Shown piece by piece: positions 22,106 to 33,389 of a DNA stretch of 64,000 bases; within the stretch, counting starts at the first letter, position 1, and the number at the start of each line of letters is the position of its first letter. The notes under the pieces are model-generated. The model made no database searches. It saw nothing but the letters and a program-made list of their open reading frames with translations, and was not told the DNA's origin. This stretch comes from Arthrinium phaeospermum. Its lineage: Eukaryota; Ascomycota; Sordariomycetes; Amphisphaeriales; Apiosporaceae. Where the stretch lies: assembly GCA_006503535.1 (NCBI GenBank), contig QYRS01000008.1, positions 930,001 through 994,000 of the forward strand, given 5' to 3'. Made by a program: the position numbers and the translations under genes.

Positions 22106-22644
22106 GATACCCGTTTGCAGAAGCAACAATAGAGAAATATACCACGGAGAACATGGTACCCAAGAACCATCCGCTGAATTTCACTTTCTCGCATGGAGAT
22201 ATGATCCACCGAAGCGGGTAAATGAGAGCAAGAAGTACATTGTCGGGCAGTTGCTTGCTTTTGTCACGCCGAACCACCAACAGTGTTGTGCACCTGCATC
22301 AATGACCTACCTGTATTACATTGGCTGATAGACACACCCTGCCATTGCCAGGCACAATGCATGTCATCAATGCTGGCAATGTGGTCTGCAAGTGACGTGC
22401 CCCCTGGGGAGACCCTGGGGAAACTGGGTGACAAGAATTGTGGTCCCCAACCCACAGCACAACTTATCTCTTATCCAGATAATTTTTTGCGGGGGAGGGG
22501 TTAATAAGTCGCCATGACAATGTTTGGAGGGGTCTTTTACTTTTTTTTTTCTACTGACAAGACCAGCCAATTCATTTCTTGCCCATTGAAGGGTATACCT
22601 ACCCATACCAAAAGAAGGAAACGACACATTCGTGGTAGCCAGTC
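22106..22644 (+). other. Promoter and leader of the purine gene
   Basis: 539 bp with no coding-like frame. A pyrimidine tract with a run of T lies at about 22530-22552, roughly 100 bp before the start codon of the next gene, as is typical near fungal transcription starts. Confidence 0.5.
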
Positions 22645-25019
22645 ATGCCGATTGAGAAGCCCCTTCGTGTTCTGCTGCTTGGCAATGGTGGCCGCGAGCA
22701 TACCATTGCCTGGCGGATGAGCAAGTCTGACAATGTCGAGGCTATCTTCGTCGTCCCCGGCAATGGTGGCACAGCATTGTGCCCGAAAACCACAAACGTC
22801 TCTTCTATCTCGGCTGAGGACTTCCCCGCCTTGGTAGAGTTGGCGATGAAAGAAAACATCAACTTCTTGGTACCAGGCCCCGAGGCCCCCTTGGTTGCTG
22901 GTGTTGTGGACCACTTCGAGGAGAACACCACCCTGCGCCATTTCTTCGGGCCTTCCAAGAAAGCCGCCCAGATGGAAGGCAGCAAGACCTTTTCCAAGGA
23001 CTTCATGGCGAAACACAAGATTCCTACCGCCGAGTACAAGAACTTCTCCGACTACAACAAAGCCGTAGAATACGTCAACCAAGTACAGCACAACGTTGTC
23101 ATCAAGGCTGATGGCCTTGCTGCAGGCAAAGGTGTTCTGATGCCGACCACCAAAGAAGAGGCGATTCAAGGCCTGAAAGAGATAATGCTGGACAAGGAGT
23201 TCGGCGCTGCGGGAGACGAGGTTGTCATTGAGGAATGCCTGGAAGGAGACGAGCTCAGCATCATCACCTTCTCTGACGGCCACACGATCCGATCATTACC
23301 CCCCCCCAAGACCACAAGCGAATTGGCGATGGTGATACCGGTCTCAACACGGGTGGCATGGGATGCTATGCGCCGACAAATTTGGCGACACCGGCTCTGG
23401 TTGCTCAAATCGACCGCGAAATCATCCAACCCACCATTGATGGCATGCGCAAGGATGGCATGATCTTCCGCGGTGTCCTCTTCACCGGTCTCATGATCAC
23501 CAAGACGGGACCCAAGGTACTTGAATACAACGTTCGTTTCGGAGACCCAGAGACCCAGACCCTTCTGCCTCTGCTCTCAGAAGATACCGATTTGGCTGAA
23601 ATCATGTACGCCTGTTGCGAAGGCAACCTCGACCGCTCCGACTTGGTCTTCAAGGTTGACGACAAGTCGAGTGCCACGGTGGTAGTGGCAGCAGGAGGCT
23701 ACCCTGAGGCCTATGGCAAGGGCGATGTTATTACAGTACAGACACCACCCGCCGGCATCAACATCTTCCATGCTGGAACTAAGATGTCAGATGGCAAGGT
23801 GCAAACGGCGGGTGGCCGAGTAATTGCCGCGAGCGCTACTGGAGACAATCTCAGGGCGGCCGTGGACCGGGCCTACGAAGGTGTCAAGCTCATCGACTTC
23901 AACAAGATGTACTACAGAAAGGATATTGCCCACCGCGCCTTCCGTCCTACGGCGGACACAAAGAAGGCCATGACTTATGCACAGGCTGGTGTAAGCATTG
24001 ATGCCGGAAACCGGGTAGTGGAGGAGATCAAGCAGTTGGTCAAGTCTACTGCCATCGCAGGCGCGAACGCGGACATTGGTGGCTTTGGTGGAGAGGTCGA
24101 CTTGCATGAAGCTGGTTTTGCACATGATGGCCTGAAGTTGGTGAGCTGCATCGACGGAGTTGGAACCAAGCTCATGATTGCTCAAGAGATGAACAAGCAC
24201 GACACGGTTGGCATCGACTTGGTGGCCATGAATGTCAACGATTTGGTCGTGCAAGGCGCCCAGCCCCTATCCTTCCTCGACTACTTCGGATGCAGCAACC
24301 TGGAACCTCAAACGACAGTCGACTTCGTACGGGGTGTCGCCGAGGGTTGCGTACAGTCAGGATGCGCTTTGGTCGGCGGTGAGACGGCCGAGATGCCCGG
24401 CATGTACAAGCCTGGCGATTACGACGCTGCCGGCTGCGCGAATGGAATCGTCGAGTCCAAGCACGCTCTGCCGAAACTCGACAAGATGGCCCCTGGCGAT
24501 GTCCTCCTCGGGCTGAGCTCCTCCGGTGTCCACTCCAATGGATTTTCGCTGGTCCGTCGCATAGTGGAAGCAGCTCAGCTGAGCTACCAAGACGCTGCGC
24601 CGTGGGACAAGAGCGGCATCAGCGTAGGCAACTCGCTCTTGACGCCCACCAAGATCTACGTGAAGCCGCTGCTCAAGGCGCGCTCGCAGCTTAAGGGCTT
24701 GGCTCACATTACAGGTGGCGGCCTTACCGAGAACGTTCCGCGTGTGCTGCCCAAGGAGCTGGCGGCCGAGATTGACGCGGCAACGTGGGAACTGCCACCC
24801 GTGTTCAAGTGGCTCAAGCAGGCGGGCAACGTTGCCGCCTCTGAGATGGCCCGCACTTTCAACACGGGTATTGGCATGGTGGCCGTGGTTGCGCCTGAGG
24901 ACGCAGCAAGTGTCGTACAGCTGTTGCAAGCTGAGGGCGAGACTGTGTACACCATCGGCAAGCTCACGAGCAGGAGTGGTGAGGGCTGTGTGCTCAAGAA
25001 CTTGGAGTCGTGGGATTAG
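22645..25019 (+). CDS. ADE5,7: GARS-AIRS bifunctional purine enzyme, frame broken by one base
   Basis: The gene encodes phosphoribosylamine-glycine ligase (GARS) fused to phosphoribosylformylglycinamidine cyclo-ligase (AIRS), steps two and five of IMP synthesis in the cytosol. GARS blocks are [37 protein letters not shown] (ATP-grasp) and [16 protein letters not shown] blocks from about residue 435 are [51 protein letters not shown] and [13 protein letters not shown]. The frame from 22645 is correct up to 23298. After a run of nine C (23299-23307) the family sequence continues in another frame ([10 protein letters not shown] onward) to the stop at 25019. One extra C would restore 791 residues, close to the yeast length of 802. 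No intron fits the break. A sequencing or assembly error in the homopolymer is the likeliest cause; a true null allele would give adenine auxotrophy. Confidence 0.9.
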
Positions 25020-25662
25020 GTTAAGGGGGGTTTCAAAAGGTTCTATAGACGGGGATTCGGAGTCAAACAGCAGAAAAAGTGCATGCGTATAATTACATGC
25101 AGTGGCATTATACCCTTGGTACACACACATATGTAGTTACGGTTACGAGATTCGATGAATGAAGATGTTTTATTAGAAGTACTCCAATACAGGGGAAGAA
25201 AGGAGCGTGGGGTTGGTTGTGCAGCGCCCGTCAGTGCACAGATGCATGTGCATGCATCCGCTTTAGCGTTTACCGCGTACCAAGTTTGCGCTGTGGCTCA
25301 CTAATAGCTAATAGCTAATAGCGGCTAATGATCTGACCCCTGCAGCTTGGCGGCTTCGGAGGGTCAATTGACGTTGTCATTCCCTCTTATCTTTCCTCAT
25401 GACCTACACGGATTGATTGTACATACTCCGTACCTACCTACGTACCTTACTTGCATACTCGGTCACTCTGCCTCCTGAATATCACTGTCGAAACACATCC
25501 TCTCTTCTAGGAGCCAGTGGCCTTTTGCGGTATCCCGCCCGAGATTCGCTTTGGATGCTGCATCATCTTGTTCCTGGGACACTCGCGGAGAGCCTTATCG
25601 TGAGCCCGACCTGCTAATACATTTCAACAATACCTGGGAAGCAAACAAACCTACCAACAATC
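25020..25662 (+). other. Intergenic between the purine gene and the transporter
   Basis: It holds the 3' end of the purine gene, a (CTAATAG)n tandem repeat at 25301-25330, a TACTCCGTA nonamer at 25424 that runs directly into TACCTACCTACGTACCTT, and a pyrimidine-rich leader before the transporter start. No gene is seen. Confidence 0.5.
25301..25330. repeat. (CTAATAG)n tandem repeat
   Basis: About three near-perfect copies of a 7-base unit, followed by a degenerate one. Confidence 0.7.
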
Positions 25663-27104
25663 ATGGATCGCATGCGCTCCTTCTTCAAGACACGCGAAGA
25701 TGAGCAGGAGTACGCGCCTCTTACTGAGGAGACGCAGTTCCTCGACGAGTCCCGCGACAGCGAAGAGCACGTCGTTCCGTTCTCCTGGATCGAGTATGGC
25801 ATCTTCGTCTGGCTGGGGGTTGCTATGCTATGGGCTTGGTATGCGCGCCGTCACCCTATCCGCTCCGAAACATCTCCAGCCAAGGCAGCTACTAACACAG
25901 ACAATGTAGGAACATGTTCCTCGCCGCCGCGCCCTACTTCCAAACCCGATTCCAAGAGAGCGAATGGATCCTGCAGAACTTCCAGTCGGCGCTGATCTCG
26001 GTCTCGACCATCATGAACCTCTTGGCCATGATCATCCTCACCAACATCCAGTACACGGCCTCGTACCCCTTCCGCATCAACATCGCGCTCTACATCAACG
26101 TCGGCATCTTCTCCCTGCTGGCCTTCTCCACCGTCGCGTTCCTCGACACCTCGCCCACCCACTACCTGTGGTTCCTGCTCGCCATGGTCGCCTGCACCTC
26201 GTACGCCGCCGGCCTGATGCAGAACGGCGTGTTCGCCTTCGCCGCCAGCTTCGGCCGGCCCGAATACATGCAGGCCATCATGGCGGGCCAGGGTGTCGCA
26301 GGCGTGCTCCCGCCCGTGACCCAGATCATCTCGGTGCTGGTGGCGCCGCCCAGCGAGTCGGCCAGCACGGCCCCGGGGGATGTACAAGACGGCACCGGCA
26401 AGGCGGCGTCCATCTACTTCCTGACGGCGGTGGCCATCTCCGTGATCGCGGCCCTGGCCTTCATCCCGCTGGTGCGGAGACACAACCACATCATCGAGGC
26501 CCGCATGGTGGAAGAGATGGCCAACTCCTTCAACAGCGTCGAGGAGGCGGAGCGTGCCTCGCGAAAGGTGGTCAGCATGGTGACGTTGTTCAAGAAGCTG
26601 CACTGGTTCGCTAGCGCCGTGTTCGTGTGCTTCGCCGTCACCATGTTCTTCCCCGTCTTCACGCCCAAGATCCTCTCGACGACGCCGCCCGGCGACGGCG
26701 ACTCCTCGCTCCTCCTGAAGCCGGCGGCCTTCATCCCGCTCGCCTTCGCGTGCTGGAACCTGGGCGACCTGGGCGGGCGCGCGGGGGCCCTGGTGCTGCC
26801 GTACCGCGAGCGGCCGTTTGTGCTCTTCGTCGTCAGCGTGGCGCGGGTGCTGTTCATCCCGCTGTACGCGCTGTGCAACCTGCACGGCTCGGGCGGGGTC
26901 GTGCACAGCGACGTCTTCTACCTGCTGCTGGTCCAGTTCCCGTTCGGGCTGACCAACGGCTGGCTCGCGTCCAACTGCATGATGGCGCCGAGCGAGTGGG
27001 TGGAGGAGGGCGAGCGCGAGGCCGCGGGCGGGTTTATGGGGCTCTGTCTGGTGGCTGGGCTTACGTTCGGTAGTTTACTGAGCTTCACGGCGGCCGGCGT
27101 CTAA
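25663..27104 (+). CDS. Equilibrative nucleoside transporter (SLC29/FUN26-like)
   Basis: Two exons, 25663-25838 and 25910-27104, encode 456 residues; the 71-nt intron splits Trp in WAWNMF. ENT proteins are facilitative carriers with 11 membrane spans. Here the cytosolic N-terminus is acidic (about 40 residues), followed by IEYGIFVWLGVAMLWAWNMF as span 1 and AAAPYFQTRF, the ENT first-loop signature. Later segments include INIALYINVGIFSLLAFSTV, a central loop near residues 270-300 (Glu-rich EEMANSFNSVEEAERASRK) and FGLTNGWLASNCMM, which matches the conserved ENT block before the last spans. Yeast Fun26 is a vacuolar transporter; vacuolar location here is inference from that homologue and the acidic, Leu-containing N-terminus. 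The gene follows the purine synthesis gene on the same strand, a suggestive but unproven pairing. Confidence 0.9.
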
Positions 27105-28080
27105 GAGGGGGGAGAGATGAAGAAAGATAGAATGTAATTCTAGTCGTGGAATTTCGGCGTAGACGGATACCCAGAACATATTTGATTCTTGGTGATTGAC
27201 TGACATACAAAACATACAATGACATGGCGTTGGCGTTTACAGGGCATTTTGGGGGGCGGACTTCTCAAGGAATATCATCGTCAAGGTACAGGCACAGGCA
27301 CAGGTACAACATATGTAGATTCCACCAGATGTGATGGATAATTCGATACATTGATGTTAATAACTAGAACATTCGCATTGAAATTGTTTCACAGACAATG
27401 GTCACACATAGTGTTGGGTACAAGAAGGGGCATGTATGACAGAGAAATGTAAAAATTGATCAAGTTGCAGCTTCTCCTATTTTTCTCTCCGTCGCAGTGC
27501 AGAGAACAAGTCGCGCGCGGTGGTAACTGCCCCCGGGCAACATTACGTAGTGCTGTTGCATCCGTGGCTTGGTGGGTACGACGGTATGTAATCGTGCATG
27601 CATTGGCAGTGGCAAATACAGTCAACAAGTCGACATGAATACCTTACACAGCCTGCCCCAAATACGACAATCGCAGTTTCCCATATATATCCCAAAGACC
27701 CAAAAGCAAGGATGGGGGTTTTGGGTATACGTATGCGGCTTGGGGATAATGGGCAGCCATGGAGTAGTATAGCAAGCGCAGCACGGGGGAAATCGACTTA
27801 AACGGCCCTAGTCCCGTCAGGTGTTACGTGTTAGATCCGTCGTCTGCTACACCTCGAACCTCAGCAATCCCACATCATCTTCTTGGGCCATCCATTCTAG
27901 AAGTCTCTTGTTCTTCTTTGGTAAATTCTTTGTTTTCTGGGCATATATAAACTATACTGCTTTACTGCTACTACAAATACAGATCGTCTTGGGAACAAGA
28001 AAGGCTGAACAAGCACAGAATTGCTGGTATATTCAAGAATCCCTTGCATTCACCCACACCCATCTATCCCTCTTAAGACA
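27105..28080 (+). other. Intergenic between the transporter and IPK1
   Basis: 976 bp, AT-richer, with a short CACAGG/CAGGTA tandem at about 27290-27306. The second half is the IPK1 promoter and pyrimidine-rich leader, with a TATATAA element at 27944. No gene is seen. Confidence 0.5.
27944..27950 (+). promoter_or_regulatory. TATA-like element upstream of IPK1
   Basis: TATATAA followed by AC, about 130 bp before the IPK1 start codon and just before a CT-rich stretch. Position and sequence fit a core promoter element; no direct proof. Confidence 0.35.
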
Positions 28081-29187
28081 ATGGATACCCAGTCGCTGTG
28101 GCACGCCCTGTCGGGTGCGTACGACGAAGACGACGACGCCGCTGGCAGCAGGAAAGAGGCCGCCGTGCAGCGCGCCACGGACCGCCTCGAGGACGCCAAG
28201 ACCTTTGTGCACGTCGCCGAGGGCCGGGCCAACGCCGTCTTCCGGGCCTGCGACGCCGAGGGCGAGGACCTGCTGCCGGGCGGGCTGCTGCGCGTGCCCA
28301 AGAAGATCGAGGGCGCGCACCCGTACGACTACGAGCGCCTGCAGCAGTTCCGCGCCACCATGATCGTGCCGGCCGTGGGGCCTCAACACCTCGTGCCCCA
28401 GCTGCTCGTCCGCGTCACCGAGGCGCAGGCCCGGGCCATGAACGAGACGCGCGCTGCCTCGGGCAAGGCCAAGGACGCTAGCACCATCGAGGGCCCCGGC
28501 TTCGCCATGCTCATCCAGGACATGACGCCGTCCCCGACGGCGGCCGGGGGCCAGCTCGGCATGGAGTTCAAGCCCAAGTGGCTGGCGCAGTCGCCCATCG
28601 CGCCCGAGGGCGCCAAGCGCTGCCGCACGTGCGCCCGGGAGGCGTACCGCAACCAGAAGTCGCTAGCCAAGGCCAAGAAACAAGACCAAGACCAAAGCCA
28701 AGACCAAGACGGCAGCCAACAAGAGGCAAACTCAAAAGAAGCCGCCACCCCCGCCCCGCCGGTCTGCCCGCTCGGCCTGCTGCACGATGACCCGGACGTG
28801 GTCCTGCGCAGCATCGCCCGCTTCGCCCCCTCGACGTGGACGCCGGCCGACCACGAGCGCCTGCGCCGCGCCCTCGCCGCGTCGGGGCTCCTGACCAAGC
28901 TGCGCGACGTCCAGACCCGCGGCGACCCGGGCAACACCATGTTCGACAACCCCGAGGACCCAGGGTTCGGCCTGGCCATGACGCTGCGCGACTGCACCTG
29001 CTTCGTGCGCATGCCCCAGGACGATGATGACGGAGAGGTCGAGATCAAGCTCGCCGATGTCGATGAGAAGAACTGGCACTCCAAGAAGGAATACTGGCAA
29101 AAGTCCCACAACAACCTCGTCGACAGCGGCTTCTACCACGGGACCGAGGAGCCCCACATGGAGACGAGCTGCGTGCTGCAGATGTGA
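28081..29187 (+). CDS. IPK1: Inositol-pentakisphosphate 2-kinase
   Basis: Single exon, 368 residues from the ATG at 28081 (MDTQSLWHALSGAY); the frame opens further upstream but without a better start. Ipk1 phosphorylates IP5 at the 2-position to make IP6, which supports mRNA export and other nuclear processes. Family features are the N-terminal FVHVAEGRANAVFRA and LLRVPKKIEG blocks (nucleotide-binding lobe), VPQLLVRVTE, FAMLIQDMTP and the signature LGMEFKPKWLAQSP followed by AKRCRTCAREAYRN. The EFKPKW segment corresponds to the EIKPK motif of the family. A Gln/Asp-rich low-complexity insertion (KKQDQDQSQDQDGSQQ) lies near residue 200, followed by CPLGLLHDDP. The C-terminus holds MTLRDCTCFVRM, another family block. 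It converges on CTR9. Confidence 0.9.
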   Translation: MDTQSLWHALSGAYDEDDDAAGSRKEAAVQRATDRLEDAKTFVHVAEGRANAVFRACDAEGEDLLPGGLLRVPKKIEGAHPYDYERLQQFRATMIVPAVGPQHLVPQLLVRVTEAQARAMNETRAASGKAKDASTIEGPGFAMLIQDMTPSPTAAGGQLGMEFKPKWLAQSPIAPEGAKRCRTCAREAYRNQKSLAKAKKQDQDQSQDQDGSQQEANSKEAATPAPPVCPLGLLHDDPDVVLRSIARFAPSTWTPADHERLRRALAASGLLTKLRDVQTRGDPGNTMFDNPEDPGFGLAMTLRDCTCFVRMPQDDDDGEVEIKLADVDEKNWHSKKEYWQKSHNNLVDSGFYHGTEEPHMETSCVLQM

Positions 29188-29647
29188 GAGTGAGATATAC
29201 GTGGCCCATATTGTACGGGTTGCCCTTAGAAAAAAAGAATTGGATGAGGGATTGGGAGAGGAAGGGTTTCTAATAATGTAATGAATGAGAAAAGGCAAGG
29301 CGGCGTTCTTTTGTTCATGATCAATTGGCATCATCATCAGCACGGCGGTTTCTCCTGGGTTACTATACCATACGTACAACCTCGATTTGTGGGGGATAGA
29401 TAGATTCATCGCAGGCGTTCATTGAAACCCGTCGTCTCTACAGGTCTTGTTGCACCGCGTCTGTTCATTGCACTGGCGTTTTCGAGAAAGACGATGATGG
29501 TATTATTCTCAATTCTGCTGTCATTGGCTACCATGTCTCAAGTAGTAGCTATTTCGCGTCTTCGTGCAAGAACATGAACTGTCGCTTTTTCTGTGCCGTA
29601 CCCCTGTGCTATGTGGTTGTCAAATTTCGTGCTATGTATACAATGGA
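29188..29647. other. Shared 3' region between convergent IPK1 and CTR9
   Basis: 460 bp containing both 3' untranslated regions. No gene, repeat or RNA is recognised. Confidence 0.5.
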
Positions 29648-32600
29648 TTACTCGTCGTCCTCGTCCTCGTCTCCGCCACGCGCCTCTGCCATACTCGTGT
29701 CTGCAGGGGCGGCCTCGTCATCGTCCCCACCGCCGGCGGCGCCTCCTTCCTCCGCCTCCTCCTCGTCGCTGTCGTCCAGCACGCGGCCGCCGCGCCTGGC
29801 CCGTCGCCGCGTGTTGCCGCCATCCTCGTCGTCGTCATCCCCGGCCTCGTTATTGGCAGCGGCGTCGTCGACCTCCATCCGGTTGTCGTCGTCGTCGCTG
29901 TCCGCCGCCTTGTTGGACTTGGCGTCGTCGTCATCGTCGTCACGGCCCGAGCGGTGCGCCTTGTCCTCGTTCTCCATGGCCCGCTCGGCCCGCTCGAGGG
30001 CGTCGTCGTCGTCCGAGTCGCTGTCGACGACCAGCTCCGCCGACTTGTACTTGGAGTTGGTCTCCTTCTTGGCGGCGAGGCGGCGCTTCTTCTTGGGCTG
30101 GCGCTCCGCTTCCGAGCCCGACTCGTCGTCCTCCGTCGTCGCCTTCTTCTTCTTCTTGGGCTGCCTCTTGGACTGGCCGCCGTCGGAGGCCTTTGCCTTG
30201 GGCTTCCGCTTGCGCTTGACCTTCTCGCCCGTTTCCGCATCCGTCGTCATTTCGGCTTCTTCCTTGGCCTGATCCTCCTCGACCCGGAGCTTGGTAAGCT
30301 CGAGGTCCTTGGCGGCAATCTCTGCACGCTCCTTGCGGATCTTCTCCTGCCGCTCCTCTTCGGCGGCAAGGGCCTTCTTCCGCGCCTCCTCCCGGCGGTT
30401 CATCTCAGCTTGTCGCTGCTGTAACGCCGCCGCGAGCTTCTCCTTGTTCTTCTCCTCATACTCCTTCTGACTCTCGATGGTTCTGGCAAGTTGCTTGCGC
30501 TGGGTATTTCTCGCCATGTTGGCTCGCTGTTCCAGATCAGACTTGGGATACGGTGGTTGAGGGCTTGCGGCAATCTCGTCAAGCGCCTCAATCGCTGCTT
30601 CCAAGCCCTCCGAAGCGCGTTCCAGCTGCACCAAGCTTCTCTGAGCCTCATTAACGCTCATGATGTGCTGGACTTGCTGAATCTGAACGAACGCAACGTT
30701 GAACTTGAAATGTATTTGATCCGGAGCGATTTCCAAAGCCTGTAGACCATTAGCACAGATCCCTAAGCAAACGTGTCAGTAAGTAGCTCACCTTCTTGGC
30801 AAAGTCGAGAGCCGTCTGGTATGCATCCACGTCTTTCTCCAACTTCGCCCGACTAAGCCACGTGCGCCCAAGACATGCCAGAATACCCGTGTCGCTCTCC
30901 TTGCCCTCTTTGGAGAGGGCAATCTCGTAGCACTCGATGGCCTTAGAGAACTGCCGGTTCTCAGCATAGATATGCCCCAAGTTGACAAACACATGCGGAT
31001 CCTTGATTGTCTCGCGAACTTTCAGCAGGATGGGCAAGGCAGACTTGTGATCCTTCTTATCCTCCACCAGCGCAATGGCAATTCCTTGCGCAGCATAAGC
31101 GTTCTTGGGGTCCAGCTGCAAAGCCTTGTCGAAGAACTCAACGGCGCGAGTATATGTAGCAGAGCGCTTCGACTTTTCTTGGTCCGTGTCCCGACGCATT
31201 TCGCGGGCAGCCATCATGTACAGGTTGCCCATACCAATCAGAGCGTAGCGGTCATGCTTGTCATAGTTCTGAAGAGTATGCTTATAGTGCCGTAGCTCGG
31301 GATCCTCGTTGACATTGGCAGGTCTCTTTCGGGAATGGACCCTGCCAAGGTACCAGCCGTAAAGAGCCCGAACCTCGAGATCCGAGGGGTTCTCTTGATA
31401 GAGCTTAGCAACGGCGTCGGGTCCTTCCTTGTTCGGGTTGTTCCGCAGCTTGATATAAGCCAGTCGAGCCTGCGCATCGGTGTAGTCGCCATGGCGGCTT
31501 ACCAGACGGTCGTAGACCTCAATGGCTTTGTCTGTTAGATTCTGGGACTCATAACTCCGACCCAAGTTGAAACTGATTGTTGTCAGTAGTGCGTCTGTGT
31601 CCATATCCTCGCCCTTTTCTTCGATGCGCAAGCAAGCTCCAAGCGCCGCCTCAAACATCTCGCTGGCAAAGCCATGCTTCTCAGCTTGCGAGTAGAAGCA
31701 CCCGATGTTGTTTAATAATTGCGGCGGAAGGTTCCTCCGTAAAGCGGCGCGAGTTGCCGCCTCGTCTTCAAGGTCCTTGGGCCGTTCGGATTCCGGTATC
31801 TGGTCAATCTCCATCTGCTCGACTTGAAGAAGGCACTGAAGTGCCTTGTCGGAGTGGTCATTCTCGTAAAGGCGAGCAAGGTTCAGCAGCACTGAAGCAT
31901 CCGGGGACTGGTTTTTCTTGGGGTCTTTCCAAGCAGATCGAACGCTCTCCATGTATTGGATGGCTTTGGTCATCTCTGTGGTCTTGTCCTCCTTGACGGC
32001 TGCGTATTGGTTTGCGAACACTTCCTCGGCATACAAGGTACCGAGCAGCACCATGGCTTCGTAGTTCTTGGATTGTTGGATCATCTTCTCCAAGCGAAGC
32101 TTAGCCTCACCAAGATCATTGCCAAGCACTGAGAGCTGGGCCACGCCAAACTTAGCTGGCAAGTAACCCCTCTCTATACCACCTCGAGCCTCGTCTGCTC
32201 TACGGTAGTAATCTGTCGCGGTTTGTACGTTGCCACTGACGTGTTCCTTGCGGGCAAGCAGATACCAGCTGTCACTGGCAATGTTGTTTACGTCGGTGAA
32301 CTGTAGCGCCTTGTTGGCAAGAGACTCGACATTGCTCATTTGCTTTCTGGAAAGGAAGTACCCAGCAAATGTAGCGCATGTAAGGGGCTGGTTCTTGTCC
32401 ATCTTGAACGATTTCTGGGTGAACTCGGTCATGGCCTTCTTGTACAAACCAATGAACTCGGGGCTGTTTGTAGGAACTCGGGCGCTAGCATCCAGATAGT
32501 AGACACCGAGCAGGATGTTGGCAATCTTCGATTGGGGGCTGATCTCCAAAGCTCGCTCCCAAGCCTGTTTCGCGTCGTCTTTGAAGCCCAGCTGCCAGAA

Positions 32601-33389
32601 ACAGCAACCGATTCCAATACGAGGGTCGGGGTCAACCATATCGGGCATCTTGCGCAGGACCTCCTGATACAGCGCGCATGCGTCCGCGTACTTTGTAAGC
32701 GAGTAGAGTGCCCGCGCCTTGCCCATTAATGCAAAGACATTCCGGCCCCCCGAGACGCGGAGCGCGTCTTCGAAACACCTCAGCGCATTGCGCAAAAGAT
32801 CGGATTTTTCTGGGTCGATACTGCTCGGGCCGGGGGCTTTTGAAGGCGACACAAGGGATGCTCGTAGGAGGTAGATGACACCGCGGGCCAGGTAGAGAGG
32901 AGGGAAGTGCGGGTTGATCCGGAGCGCTTCGTTCATGGACTGGGTCGCGAGGTTCAGGAAGTACTCCTTGGTTTTGGCCTCGGAAACCAGATCGCCCTCG
33001 GGCGGTACGCGCGGCGCCTCGCGACTCTTCCAAAGATACATCCAGCAGAGGCAGCTGATCATGCTAAGCTTCTCCTTGGGATTGCTACTTTGCATGGCAT
33101 TGCTGCCGCGTAGCAACATTTCGATGGCATGATCGACGCTGTGTTTCTTGGCGTAGGCGTTGGCGACGGTCATCCAAAGTGTACGAGAGGCGCATTCGTT
33201 CTCAAACAGGGTGCAGAGCTCGGTAGGGTCGTCTTGCAGGTCGTCGAGGGGCACGACGACGGCCTCGGCGTCTTCATCACCCTCGACAGGAATATCGAGG
33301 TTGAGGGGGATGTCTGAGAATCGCTTGCTGACGGGCAAATCATCGCCATTGATGCCGCCAGCGGCGTGGCCATCGCGAGCCGTCGCCAT
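29648..33389 (-). CDS. CTR9: Paf1 complex subunit Ctr9 (TPR protein)
   Basis: Two exons, 33389-30792 and 30739-29648, encode 1229 residues; the 52-nt intron joins LDFAKK to ALEIAPDQIHFKFNV. The start at 33389 (MATARDGHAAGG) has a good context (CAACCATGG); the frame is open upstream but without an ATG. Ctr9 is the TPR scaffold of the Paf1 complex, which travels with RNA polymerase II and promotes histone H2B ubiquitination and H3K4 methylation. Residues 60 to about 960 are consecutive TPR units, for example KYADACALYQEVLRKMPD, GFKDDAKQAWERALEISP and GDYTDAQARLAYIKLRNNP. The end is a long charged coiled coil (RREEARKKALAAEEERQEKI) followed by an acidic and basic low-complexity tail rich in Asp, Ser, Lys and Arg, as in other fungal and animal Ctr9. 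It converges on IPK1. Confidence 0.95.

Noticed and set aside
25851..26906. 351-codon minus-strand frame opposite the nucleoside transporter
   Set aside because: Rich in Arg, Gly, His and Asp as expected for the reverse of a GC-rich membrane protein gene.
29564..30424. 286-codon plus-strand frame opposite the CTR9 tail
   Set aside because: Hydrophobic low-complexity product of the Asp/Glu/Lys-rich sense strand, without family features.
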